Assembly: GCF_000189255.1 (NCBI RefSeq)
Contig: NZ_AEVS01000009.1
Coordinates: forward strand, 1-64,000
DNA: 64,000 nucleotides
Direction: 5' to 3'
Source of the DNA: Vibrio brasiliensis LMG 20546
Lineage (GTDB): Bacteria > Pseudomonadota > Gammaproteobacteria > Enterobacterales > Vibrionaceae
Below the pieces are notes generated by a model. That model was not told where the DNA came from, ran no database searches, and saw only the letters and a program-made list of their open reading frames with translations. The translations under genes were made by a program, and so were the position numbers. Position 1 is the first letter of the stretch. Each line of letters starts with the position of its first letter. Below are positions 56,025 to 64,000 of the stretch, one piece after another.

Positions 56025-58043
56025 TTACAACTCGGTAATTGCCTTGCCCTTTCTTAGTTTTCGAACCCACATTCGGCTTGGGTGCAAGGCTTCTAATACG
56101 TCAACGGGTAACGGTAGAGGATCACCGCAGATTTGCGAGGCGAGAGTTTCGGCTAACAGTGGTGCTGAACTCAGGCCACGAGAGCCCAAGCCGAGCATGC
56201 AGAATAGATTAGGGTATTGCGGCACTTTCTGAGCATCACTTGCCTTCGTCTTCTGCAGATCCTGGTAGACCTGTTTGATCGCTTCGAACTGGCCAACGTT
56301 ACCAATGAATGGCAAGTGGTCGCGACTAACACAGCGGATGCCCTGACGTGAGTGATTCGACGATGTATCAACCTCTAATGGCCACTGCTGGTTAGGAACG
56401 CATTTACGTAATTTGTCGCCGTTATCTTGCTGCGCTGCAGGGTCAAATTCATTGTCTAGATGTGAGCGATCGTAGCTCGCACCGATACAGTGGTGACCAT
56501 TATTAGGATTCACCGGAGTCATGTAGCCGTCGTAACATAACACTGTCTTGATTTGACTGAGTGTTTCTGTGGTCGGGATATGGCTGACCTGACCCTTAAC
56601 TTTTCCTAACGGGACGTCAGCTGTTTGAGCTATCTCATCAAACTGATGACCATTGGCGATAACCACAGTGTCGTGCTCAAACACACCGCTGCTATTTGAT
56701 ACGATCCAGTTTTGCGTCTCTGAATTCCAATCTAACTGTTCAATCTTGCAGTCAAAGTAGACGTTAAACTGCTCGTCCTCAGCGAGTAGAGTGATTATCC
56801 CCTGAGTGAGTTGTGCCGGACTTAACCAACCACCTAGGGGGTAGTGGATACTTTCCATATCAAGAGGCACACCAACCATATCACTGGTTTGCTGCTGATC
56901 CAGTTTGCGCACCAACTGGCTGTCAAACTGTCCATTGAGCATTTTATTCAGTTTGATTGTGGAGGTTTCATCCCATTTTAATTGGGTGACGCCACACCAC
57001 TGATGGTCAAAATCGATTTTTTCGGCGGCTTGCTCAACGAACTGGCGCGCAAACAGAAACGCCGGAGCGAAGACTCTGGAAACCCCTTCATGTGAGCCGT
57101 TAAGCAGTGGGTAGACTGCGCCCTGACGGTTACCGGAAGCGCCTTGGGCCGGAGTACTGTCCTGACAGTAGAGCGTGACTTGCTTACCACGACGTCGCAG
57201 AGCAGTTGCCAGAGTAGCACTCGCGATACCGCCGCCAATAATGGCGATTGACTCACCGTGACTGCTTTGCTCGCGGGCAAACCAAGGCTTGAAGTTAGCG
57301 TGTGGTTTTTTATTGGTCAGACAGCCGGCAATCATGTCTCGCTTAGTACCGAAACCTTTGACTTTCTTCATCTCAAAGCCCGCTTCAATCAGACCGCGGC
57401 GGACAAATCCAGCGGCGGTGAAAGTCGCACAGGTACAATCCTGTTTAGCCAGTTTCGCCATACCATTGAATAAATCCTGGTTCCACATTTCAGGGTTTTT
57501 ACTTGGTGCAAAGCCATCCAAGAACCAAGCGTCAACAAGACCGCTTTCTGTCACGGGGACTTTTGGCATGCAATCTTTGATGTCACCAAACCATAAATCT
57601 AAGGTAATCGCACCATCTTCGAGTACAATTCGGTGGCATTCAGGCACAGCAATAGGGTAGTGCCTTTGCAGCTTTTCGGAATATTCCGATAGTTCCGGCC
57701 AAGCTTGATGTGCTTTGATCAGATCTTCTTTACTCAGCGGATACTTCTCAAAGCTCACGAAATGCAGCTCTTTTAATGGCGCAGATGGGTTTTGTTGCCT
57801 AAATTGTGCAAACCACTGCCAAACAGCTAGGAAGTTGAGACCAGTACCAAAGCCTGTTTCAGCGATGACGAATCGACGCTGTTCACACGACTGCCATCTT
57901 TGTGGCAGATGATTCTGGTGCAGAAACACATAGCGAGTTTCTTCCAATCCATTAACGTTGGAAAAGTAAACGTCGTCAAACTGATCAGAAACAGGGGTTC
58001 CTGCGTCGTTCCAGCCTAGTTGGGCATTAGTAATCGAGGTCAT
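56025..58043 (-). CDS. mnmC: MnmC, bifunctional tRNA mnm5s2U modification enzyme
   Basis: MnmC finishes mnm5s2U34 in tRNA. The 672-residue protein has two domains. The N-terminal methyltransferase (Mnm[36 protein letters not shown]) is followed from about residue 265 by the FAD-dependent oxidase ([36 protein letters not shown]). The ATG at 58043 ([19 protein letters not shown]) is the family start; upstream in-frame residues are not conserved. It is divergent from fabB. Confidence 0.95.
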   Translation of the reverse strand: MTSITNAQLGWNDAGTPVSDQFDDVYFSNVNGLEETRYVFLHQNHLPQRWQSCEQRRFVIAETGFGTGLNFLAVWQWFAQFRQQNPSAPLKELHFVSFEKYPLSKEDLIKAHQAWPELSEYSEKLQRHYPIAVPECHRIVLEDGAITLDLWFGDIKDCMPKVPVTESGLVDAWFLDGFAPSKNPEMWNQDLFNGMAKLAKQDCTCATFTAAGFVRRGLIEAGFEMKKVKGFGTKRDMIAGCLTNKKPHANFKPWFAREQSSHGESIAIIGGGIASATLATALRRRGKQVTLYCQDSTPAQGASGNRQGAVYPLLNGSHEGVSRVFAPAFLFARQFVEQAAEKIDFDHQWCGVTQLKWDETSTIKLNKMLNGQFDSQLVRKLDQQQTSDMVGVPLDMESIHYPLGGWLSPAQLTQGIITLLAEDEQFNVYFDCKIEQLDWNSETQNWIVSNSSGVFEHDTVVIANGHQFDEIAQTADVPLGKVKGQVSHIPTTETLSQIKTVLCYDGYMTPVNPNNGHHCIGASYDRSHLDNEFDPAAQQDNGDKLRKCVPNQQWPLEVDTSSNHSRQGIRCVSRDHLPFIGNVGQFEAIKQVYQDLQKTKASDAQKVPQYPNLFCMLGLGSRGLSSAPLLAETLASQICGDPLPLPVDVLEALHPSRMWVRKLRKGKAITEL

Positions 58044-58171
58044 AGTGTCGGAATTATGTGAATAGAGACGATAATATGATTGCAATTGTACGGTTTTAAA
58101 GGAAAGCTGACCACTTTTCCCCGCTATCTTAGTTATTATCTAGCGGATTTTTGAATTATAGGAATGTCATA

Positions 58172-59383
58172 ATGAAACGAGTCGTAATCACCGGTATGGG
58201 TATTGTTTCAAGTATCGGTAACAACGTCGAAGAAGTTTTAGCGTCTCTTAAAGAAGGTAAATCTGGTATTACTGCTTCTGAGCAGTTTAAAGAACATGGT
58301 CTTCGTTCTCAGGTTTGGGGTGATCTAAAGATTAACCCTGCAGAGTTCATTGATCGCAAACAGATGCGCTTTATGGGTGATGCGGCTGCTTATGCATACC
58401 TATCAATGCAGCAAGCAATCGAAGACGCAGGTCTAACTGACGAGCAGGTTTCAAACGATCGTACTGGTATCGTTGCTGGTTCTGGCGGTGCTTCTGCGTT
58501 AAACCAAACTGTTGCAACAGACACAATGCGCGCTAAAGGCGTTAAACGTGTAGGTCCATACATGGTGCCACGTACCATGTCTTCAACAGTATCAGCGTGT
58601 CTGGCAACACCATTTAAAATCCGTGGTGTGAACTACTCAATGAGTTCAGCTTGTGCGACATCTGCTCACTGTATTGGCCACGCGATGGAACTTATTCAAC
58701 TTGGCAAACAAGACATTGTTTTCGCAGGTGGTGGTGAAGAGCTAGATTGGTCTCAAACTATGATGTTTGACGCAATGGGCGCACTTTCTACTAAATACAA
58801 CGAAACACCAGATAAAGCGTCTCGTACTTACGATGCTGACCGTGACGGTTTCGTTATCTCTGGTGGCGGCGGCATGATGGTTATTGAAGAACTTGAGCAT
58901 GCTCTGGCACGTGGTGCAAAAATCTACGGTGAAATCGTAGGTTACGGCGCGACTTCAGATGGTTACGACATGGTTGCTCCATCTGGTGAAGGTGCCGTGC
59001 GTTGTATGAAGATGGCAATGCAAGATGTTGATAGCATCGACTACGTAAACACTCACGGTACATCAACTCCGGTTGGTGACGTTAAAGAGCTAGGTGCTAT
59101 CCAAGAGCTATTTGGTGATAACAGCCCTGCAATCTCTGCAACAAAAGCAATGACTGGTCACGCACTAGGCGCTGCAGGTGTTCACGAAGCAATTTACTCA
59201 ACGCTAATGCTAGACAACGGTTTTATCGCGCCTAGCATCAACGTAGCAAATCTAGACGAAGCGGCACAAGGCCTGGATATCGTGACTGAAAAGCGCGATG
59301 CTGAGCTAACTACCGTTATGTCAAACAGTTTTGGTTTTGGTGGCACGAACGCTACGCTAGTTATCAAGAAGTACCAAGGCTAA
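58172..59383 (+). CDS. fabB: FabB, beta-ketoacyl-ACP synthase I
   Basis: FabB elongates acyl-ACP and is needed for unsaturated fatty acids. The 403-residue protein has the Cys-His-His catalytic set: Cys in [14 protein letters not shown], His in [12 protein letters not shown] and His in [14 protein letters not shown]. The ATG at 58172 ([16 protein letters not shown]) follows AGGA. Codon use is strongly biased, as for a highly expressed gene. Confidence 0.97.
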   Translation: MKRVVITGMGIVSSIGNNVEEVLASLKEGKSGITASEQFKEHGLRSQVWGDLKINPAEFIDRKQMRFMGDAAAYAYLSMQQAIEDAGLTDEQVSNDRTGIVAGSGGASALNQTVATDTMRAKGVKRVGPYMVPRTMSSTVSACLATPFKIRGVNYSMSSACATSAHCIGHAMELIQLGKQDIVFAGGGEELDWSQTMMFDAMGALSTKYNETPDKASRTYDADRDGFVISGGGGMMVIEELEHALARGAKIYGEIVGYGATSDGYDMVAPSGEGAVRCMKMAMQDVDSIDYVNTHGTSTPVGDVKELGAIQELFGDNSPAISATKAMTGHALGAAGVHEAIYSTLMLDNGFIAPSINVANLDEAAQGLDIVTEKRDAELTTVMSNSFGFGGTNATLVIKKYQG

Positions 59384-59430
59384 CTGAATCTGCTGAGCAG
59401 ACTATGCTTAGCAATCCAGTTTCCAGAGCT

Positions 59431-59458
59431 GGTTAACCTTTAGCAATAAAGGTTAACC
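59431..59458. repeat. Perfect inverted repeat downstream of fabB
   Basis: GGTTAACCTTT and AAAGGTTAACC form a perfect 11-bp stem with a 6-base loop. Each arm contains the self-palindrome GGTTAACC. There is no T run after it, and a separate strong terminator lies about 60 bp further on, so it is unlikely to be just a terminator. Function unknown. Confidence 0.7.
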
Positions 59459-59517
59459 TAACAGACGCAGACTTTAACCCATGGAGAGCGGGTTAAGATC
59501 CTTTTGTTCTGGACTAT

Positions 59518-59544
59518 TGCCCGGCTATTTAGCCGGGCATTTTT
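59518..59544 (+). terminator. Terminator of fabB
   Basis: TGCCCGGCT / AGCCGGGCA with an ATTT loop, followed by five T residues. Confidence 0.93.
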
Positions 59545-59642
59545 CTATCTGAGCTTTATCTTGCGCCGAGCGCATTAATACCTCGACAGTGACACTCCTT
59601 TTCTGCACAATCAATCCAATTGCAACTCAACTCTACAGACAG

Positions 59643-60776
59643 ATGAAAATCCTTATTGATGAAAACATGCCTTACGCGGAGCAACTTTTTAGCCAGCTTG
59701 GTGAAGTCGTTCTCAAATCAGGCCGTACCTTAACCGCCGATGACTTAATTGATGTCGACGCGCTGATGATCCGCTCGGTTACTAAGGTCAATGCGGACCT
59801 GATTTCAAAAGCGAATCGACTCAAATTTGTTGGTACAGCAACTGCTGGTATGGATCATGTCGATCAGGGTTTACTGAAAGAGCGTGGGATCTTTTTTACT
59901 GCAGCTCCGGGCTGTAACAAGGTTGGTGTTGCAGAGTACGCGTTCAGCGTCATGATGGTGTTGGCTCAGCAGCATGGCTTCTCAGTGTTTGATAAAACCG
60001 TAGGTATTATCGGCGCAGGGCAGGTGGGTAGTTATCTGCAGCACTGTTTAGAAGGTATCGGTATCAAGGTGCTTATCAATGATCCGCCTAAACAGCAAGC
60101 TGGTGATTCGCGTCAGTTTACCCCACTGGATGAGCTACTGACTGAGGCTGATATCATTACCCTGCATACGCCAATTACTCGTGATGGCGAGTATCCGACT
60201 CATCACCTGATTGGCGAAAGCGTGTTAAATAAGTTACGCGGTGACCAAATTTTAATCAATGCAGCTCGTGGTCCTGTGGTTGATAACGCGGCGCTAAAAG
60301 CTCGTTTACTGCGTAATGATGGCTTTATTGCAGCGTTAGATGTATTTGAATTTGAGCCAGAGGTTGATATGGAGCTTCTGCCTCTGCTAGCATTCGCAAC
60401 CCCTCATGTCGCTGGTTATGGACTTGAGGGTAAAGCTCGCGGTACAACGATGATTTTCAATAGCTACTGCGAGTTCTTAGATAACGAATTACGTGCGCAT
60501 GCCAGTGACTTGCTGCCAACTGCTCCTGTACCAAAGCTGGTATTAGATCGTGATTGGGATGAAGCCACACTGCATAACATCACTCAGCTGGTCTATGATG
60601 TGCGTAAAGATGACGCCTTATTCCGCCGTGAAATCAGTCAGCCGGGTTCTTTTGACCTGATGCGTAAGAACTACTGGGATCGTCGTGAATACAGTGCAGT
60701 CACATTAGTCGGAGATAACAGCTGTCGTTTATCACCGCTAGAAAAATTAGGTTTTCAGGTTGAGGTAAGTCAATGA
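59643..60776 (+). CDS. pdxB: PdxB, erythronate-4-phosphate dehydrogenase
   Basis: PdxB catalyses the second step of pyridoxal phosphate synthesis. The 377-residue D-2-hydroxyacid dehydrogenase has the NAD loop [14 protein letters not shown] and the catalytic Arg ([11 protein letters not shown]), Glu (FEFEPEVD) and His (TPHVAGYG). The ATG at 59643 ([16 protein letters not shown]) is the family start. The stop overlaps asd by four bases (ATGA). Confidence 0.96.
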   Translation: MKILIDENMPYAEQLFSQLGEVVLKSGRTLTADDLIDVDALMIRSVTKVNADLISKANRLKFVGTATAGMDHVDQGLLKERGIFFTAAPGCNKVGVAEYAFSVMMVLAQQHGFSVFDKTVGIIGAGQVGSYLQHCLEGIGIKVLINDPPKQQAGDSRQFTPLDELLTEADIITLHTPITRDGEYPTHHLIGESVLNKLRGDQILINAARGPVVDNAALKARLLRNDGFIAALDVFEFEPEVDMELLPLLAFATPHVAGYGLEGKARGTTMIFNSYCEFLDNELRAHASDLLPTAPVPKLVLDRDWDEATLHNITQLVYDVRKDDALFRREISQPGSFDLMRKNYWDRREYSAVTLVGDNSCRLSPLEKLGFQVEVSQ

Positions 60777-61786
60777 GCCAACAATATAACGTTGCCGTAT
60801 TAGGTGCGACCGGTGCGGTCGGTGAAACTATTCTAGAAGTGCTGCAAGAGCGCAAGTTTCCAGTCGGTGAACTTTACTTGCTAGCGAGTGAGCGCAGTGA
60901 AGGAAAGACTTACCGTTTTAACGGTAAAACCGTACGTGTACAAAACGTTGAAGAGTTTGACTGGTCTCAGGCTCATATCGCACTCTTCTCTGCTGGTGGA
61001 GAGTTGTCAGCGAAATGGGCACCGATTGCAGCGGACGAAGGTGTGATTATCATCGATAACACATCACAGTTCCGTTACGAGTACGATATTCCTCTAGTTG
61101 TACCGGAAGTGAACCCAGAAGCGATTGCAGAGTTCCGTAACCGTAACATCATTGCAAACCCTAACTGTTCAACGATTCAAATGCTGGTGGCGCTTAAGCC
61201 AATCCACGATGCGGTAGGTATCGAGCGCATTAACGTATCGACTTATCAGTCGGTTTCTGGTGCTGGCAAAGCGGGTATTGACGAACTAGCGGGTCAAACA
61301 GCAAAACTTCTTAACGGCATGCCAGCGGAAAACAGTGAGTTTTCACAGCAGATTGCCTTCAACTGTATTCCACAAATCGACCAGTTTATGGAAAATGGTT
61401 ACACGCGCGAAGAGATGAAGATGGTGTGGGAAACACAAAAAATCTTCAATGACCCAGGTATCACGGTAAACCCGACTTGTGTTCGTGTTCCGGTATTCTA
61501 TGGTCACGCTGAAGCCATCCATCTTGAAACCTGTGCACCTATTGATGCTCAGGAAGTGATTAACTTACTGGAGCAAACTGAAGGTGTTGAAGTGTTCCAG
61601 GGTGATGACTTCCCGACTCAGGTTCGCGATGCAGGTGGTAAAGATCACGTAATGGTTGGCCGCATTCGTAACGATATTAGCCACCATAGCGGAGTTAACC
61701 TTTGGGTGGTTGCTGATAACGTCAGAAAAGGCGCAGCGACTAACGCGGTTCAAATTGCAGAAGTGCTGATTCGCGATTACTACTAA
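60773..61786 (+). CDS. asd: Asd, aspartate-semialdehyde dehydrogenase
   Basis: Asd reduces aspartyl phosphate to the semialdehyde for lysine, threonine, methionine and diaminopimelate. The 337-residue protein has the NADP loop LGATGAVGE, the catalytic Cys in NPNCSTIQ, Gln/Ser in [11 protein letters not shown] and [10 protein letters not shown]. It occupies the place of E. coli usg, a paralogue that lacks the catalytic Cys; here the Cys is present, so the enzyme should be active. It is translationally coupled to pdxB. Confidence 0.94.
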   Translation: MSQQYNVAVLGATGAVGETILEVLQERKFPVGELYLLASERSEGKTYRFNGKTVRVQNVEEFDWSQAHIALFSAGGELSAKWAPIAADEGVIIIDNTSQFRYEYDIPLVVPEVNPEAIAEFRNRNIIANPNCSTIQMLVALKPIHDAVGIERINVSTYQSVSGAGKAGIDELAGQTAKLLNGMPAENSEFSQQIAFNCIPQIDQFMENGYTREEMKMVWETQKIFNDPGITVNPTCVRVPVFYGHAEAIHLETCAPIDAQEVINLLEQTEGVEVFQGDDFPTQVRDAGGKDHVMVGRIRNDISHHSGVNLWVVADNVRKGAATNAVQIAEVLIRDYY

Positions 61787-61809
61787 TATCAGCATTAAGA
61801 TTTGTTTCC

Positions 61810-61833
61810 AAGCCTCACCATCCGGTGGGGCTT
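61810..61833 (+). terminator. Terminator of pdxB-asd
   Basis: AAGCCTCACC / GGTGGGGCTT with one G-T pair and an ATCC loop, followed by a run of T. Confidence 0.92.
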
Positions 61834-61988
61834 TTTTAATCGAATTGAAGAAATTTGTGTGAGATTAATGCGATTATGGCGTTGGACACACATTTTTTAC
61901 CTCTATACCTATAGTTTTGGTGGGTTTATCCGATATATTTAACAGATCATTGTCTTTAAATTTAATTGAGCACATAGCTGAGCCTTAT

Positions 61989-64000
61989 ATGCGTCGACTT
62001 TTACAGCGTCTACTATTGCCATTAGCAATGGTTGCCGTGACTCAAACATCATTAGTAAGCGCGGAGAGCATTCGCCTAAAAGGACCTAACGGTGAGATCC
62101 AATCGTCTCCCCAGTTTTCCGAGCCTCTTTCACGCTCTACGCGCGCGACAACCGAGCCTTCTCGTTTTTATGGACCGACTTCTGAGCAAGAAACTCTATG
62201 GAGTATTGCCTCTCAATTGCGTCCGTCTCCTTCGGTTACTGTTCAGCAAACGCTATACGCCATTTTCCAGCTAAACCCTCAAGCGTTTGACAACCAGAAC
62301 ATCCACGAATTGATACCACGCAGTACCATTCGTATTCCTTCACTAGAGCAAGTTCGAGCGGTTAGCACACAAGAAGCGGTCAACGTGATGAATTCGCATC
62401 AAGCGCGTTTAGGTAAAAGCGTTGCACCTGCTCCGGTTACCAATAATGTTCAGCCTGCTGTTGTTGTAAAGCAACCTTCTGCACAGAAGCCTGTTGAGCC
62501 AGTAGCGACTCAACCGCAACAGAGTGAAAAAGCCAGCGACTTAAAGGCGATTGCTGAGCAAGAAAAGCAACAGCAAGTCAATTCTCTGGAAAACCAGTTA
62601 GAAAGCTCAGAAACAGAGCTGATGGCGCTAGAGGAGAAAAACCACAAGCTTCGTTTAATGCTGGCGGAAGTTCAGTCTGAAGTTGATGTACTGAAAGATG
62701 AGCTGGGTGACGAAAACCGCATTCGTAATGAAGTTGAAAAACTGCTGGAGGCTGAGCGCCAGCGAGTTGCTGAAGAGCAAAAAATGGCACCTTCAGCAAT
62801 GGACCAGTTGTTCTCCAATACATGGCTAGTGGCGGCATTGGCGATCATTCCAGGCTTACTTATTGGCCTTCTGGTAATGATGCTGCTTGGGCGTCGTAAG
62901 AAAGAAGAAGCACAAGAGGCGGCGGTCACAGAACAACAACCTGTCCAGCCAGTTGCTCCAGTCGTACCAGAAACCCTCAATGATGACATTGACGATGATC
63001 TGCTACTTGATGACGACCTGTTTGGTGAGTCAGATAGTGAACAACTATTCGGTGATGAGACCGAATTCGATGGCAAAGAATCTGACGAAGATGATGTATT
63101 CGCTGACCTGGATGACAGTGACCTCGACTTCAACCTTGAAGGTGAAGATGGCGATGATCCATTTGCGGGCATCGATGATGATGGCGACTTAGATGAGTCG
63201 TTAGCCGACGTTGATATGAGCTCTAACGGTATCAGTGTCAACGGTGATGAGAAAGCGCTTGGTCTTGAAGAGATGGAGCGTGCGCTCGATGAAGTCGTTA
63301 TTGATGACGCAGATGATGAAGATGGCTTCGACCTTTCAGACGAAGGTGATTTCTCTCAAGATGAGTTTGACTCGCTGCTTGCCGGTGATGAAGAGAGTGA
63401 AGACCTTGGTTCAAGTGAGCTAGACCAATCACTGCTTGATGATTTGTTCAATGAAACTCAGTCAGACAGTGAAGATGACTTAGACTTTGATAATTTACTT
63501 GATGAAGGTGAGGACTCCTTCGATTTAAGTGATGATTCTGGTGATAACCTGAATGAGCCGAATCTGGCTTCTGATGGTGAAATTGATGATATCTTCGCGC
63601 AAATGGAAGCTCAGGCTGACCTCGAAGCCCTAGAAGCTAACTCTATTGATGAGACAGCACTTCTCGACGAAATGTTAGATGAAGATGGTGTCGATATTAG
63701 CTCAGACAGTACTGATCTACTGGATGAACTAATGGATGACAGCCTGACTGAACCAGCGCAGCCGAGTGAAGAAGTTGATCCGTTTGATGAGTTGATTGGC
63801 GCTGATGAAGGGCTGGAACAAGACAGTACGGATTTACTCGATGACATTGTCGATGATACGGAAAGTGACAGTGATTTTGACCTTGAAGCGGAGCTTGATG
63901 AACTGATTGGTACCGCCTCTGAGTCTGATCAAGTAAACCTGACTGACAGCACTGACCTAATCGAAGAACTGGCTGAAACAGAAGCGACGTCCGATGATCT
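61989..64000 (+). CDS. fimV: FimV/HubP polar landmark protein, 5' part
   Basis: The gene runs off the window; 670 codons are present. In order there is a signal peptide (LLLPLAMVAVTQTSLVSA), a periplasmic LysM-like peptidoglycan-binding region (about residues 60-115, ETLWSIASQLRPS to IPRSTIRIPS), a coiled coil (about 190-265), one membrane helix (about 276-299, LVAALAIIPGLLIGLLVMMLLG) and a very acidic cytoplasmic part. In that last part Asp/Glu-rich units such as DSTDLLDELMDD and DSTDLLDDIVDD repeat imperfectly. In V. cholerae HubP anchors ParA1, FlhG/FlhF partners and chemotaxis arrays at the pole, so it fits the polar flagellar genes nearby. Confidence 0.93.
   Translation, partial: MRRLLQRLLLPLAMVAVTQTSLVSAESIRLKGPNGEIQSSPQFSEPLSRSTRATTEPSRFYGPTSEQETLWSIASQLRPSPSVTVQQTLYAIFQLNPQAFDNQNIHELIPRSTIRIPSLEQVRAVSTQEAVNVMNSHQARLGKSVAPAPVTNNVQPAVVVKQPSAQKPVEPVATQPQQSEKASDLKAIAEQEKQQQVNSLENQLESSETELMALEEKNHKLRLMLAEVQSEVDVLKDELGDENRIRNEVEKLLEAERQRVAEEQKMAPSAMDQLFSNTWLVAALAIIPGLLIGLLVMMLLGRRKKEEAQEAAVTEQQPVQPVAPVVPETLNDDIDDDLLLDDDLFGESDSEQLFGDETEFDGKESDEDDVFADLDDSDLDFNLEGEDGDDPFAGIDDDGDLDESLADVDMSSNGISVNGDEKALGLEEMERALDEVVIDDADDEDGFDLSDEGDFSQDEFDSLLAGDEESEDLGSSELDQSLLDDLFNETQSDSEDDLDFDNLLDEGEDSFDLSDDSGDNLNEPNLASDGEIDDIFAQMEAQADLEALEANSIDETALLDEMLDEDGVDISSDSTDLLDELMDDSLTEPAQPSEEVDPFDELIGADEGLEQDSTDLLDDIVDDTESDSDFDLEAELDELIGTASESDQVNLTDSTDLIEELAETEATSDD

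Noticed and set aside
60773-61786. Usg-like inactive Asd paralogue
   Set aside because: The gene is in the usg position but keeps the catalytic Cys (NPNCSTIQ) and other active-site residues.
62672-63847. Serine-rich open frames opposite fimV
   Set aside because: They are antisense shadows of the Asp/Glu-rich coding sequence.

Overview
The window is a stretch of a Vibrio (Vibrionaceae, Gammaproteobacteria) large chromosome. The evidence is gene content and order: a Dyp peroxidase followed by three 377-residue flagellins, then flaG-fliD-flaI-fliS-flrABC-fliEFGHIJ-fliKLMNOPQR-flhB, then smrB-prmB-aroC, and finally mnmC-fabB-pdxB-asd-fimV/hubP. FlrABC and HubP are typical of polar-flagellate vibrios. 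The species cannot be fixed from the sequence alone. No tRNA, rRNA, insertion sequence, prophage or CRISPR array was seen.

Region 1 (1-12.6 kb) is housekeeping. On the minus strand lie queF (queuosine), a TPR/degenerate-GGDEF membrane protein, a GGDEF diguanylate cyclase, ppnN (nucleotide nucleosidase) and xni (flap endonuclease). Between the xni stop codon and its terminator is an array of 29 perfect copies of a 7-bp repeat. On the plus strand are syd and a zinc-ribbon protein. Then come the minus-strand group yffB-dapE-M15 peptidase-DUF2897 and a few small envelope or hypothetical genes.

Region 2 (12.6-20.3 kb) is the periplasmic ammonifying nitrite reductase system. nrfA points left; nrfB-C-D-E, a DsbE-like thioredoxin and nrfF point right; a TPR gene resembling nrfG converges on nrfA. 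The 477-bp divergent region has a perfect 7-2-7 NarL/NarP palindrome and an FNR-like site, consistent with anaerobic, nitrite-responsive control.

Region 3 (20.4-46.9 kb) holds a DUF2919 protein, a Dyp peroxidase and about 25 kb of polar flagellar genes. The control sequences agree with the known Vibrio hierarchy. Sigma-28 promoters precede each flagellin. Sigma-54 (-24/-12) promoters precede flrBC, fliE and fliK; the flrB promoter lies inside the loop of an inverted repeat. fliF is interrupted by a single extra C within its first membrane helix, so as written the MS-ring protein cannot be made from one frame.

Region 4 (46.9-64 kb) starts with smrB, which is out of frame at an A8 tract that is also an in-phase A AAA AAA slippery heptamer. 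Then come prmB, aroC, an EAL protein, a TRIC-family channel and epmC. A two-gene accessory cassette follows (LruC-domain secreted protein plus small lipoprotein), then yfcL, an NADPH-dependent FMN reductase, mnmC, fabB, pdxB, asd and the 5' part of fimV/hubP, which runs off the end.

The most notable items are the two frameshifts (fliF, smrB), the 7-bp repeat array and its inverted relative after flhB, the palindrome-embedded sigma-54 promoter, the flagellin 5' leaders, the duplicated motif in FliD, and the LruC/lipoprotein pair. I did not find a clearly new multi-gene system; the LruC pair is the best candidate for an uncharacterised one.
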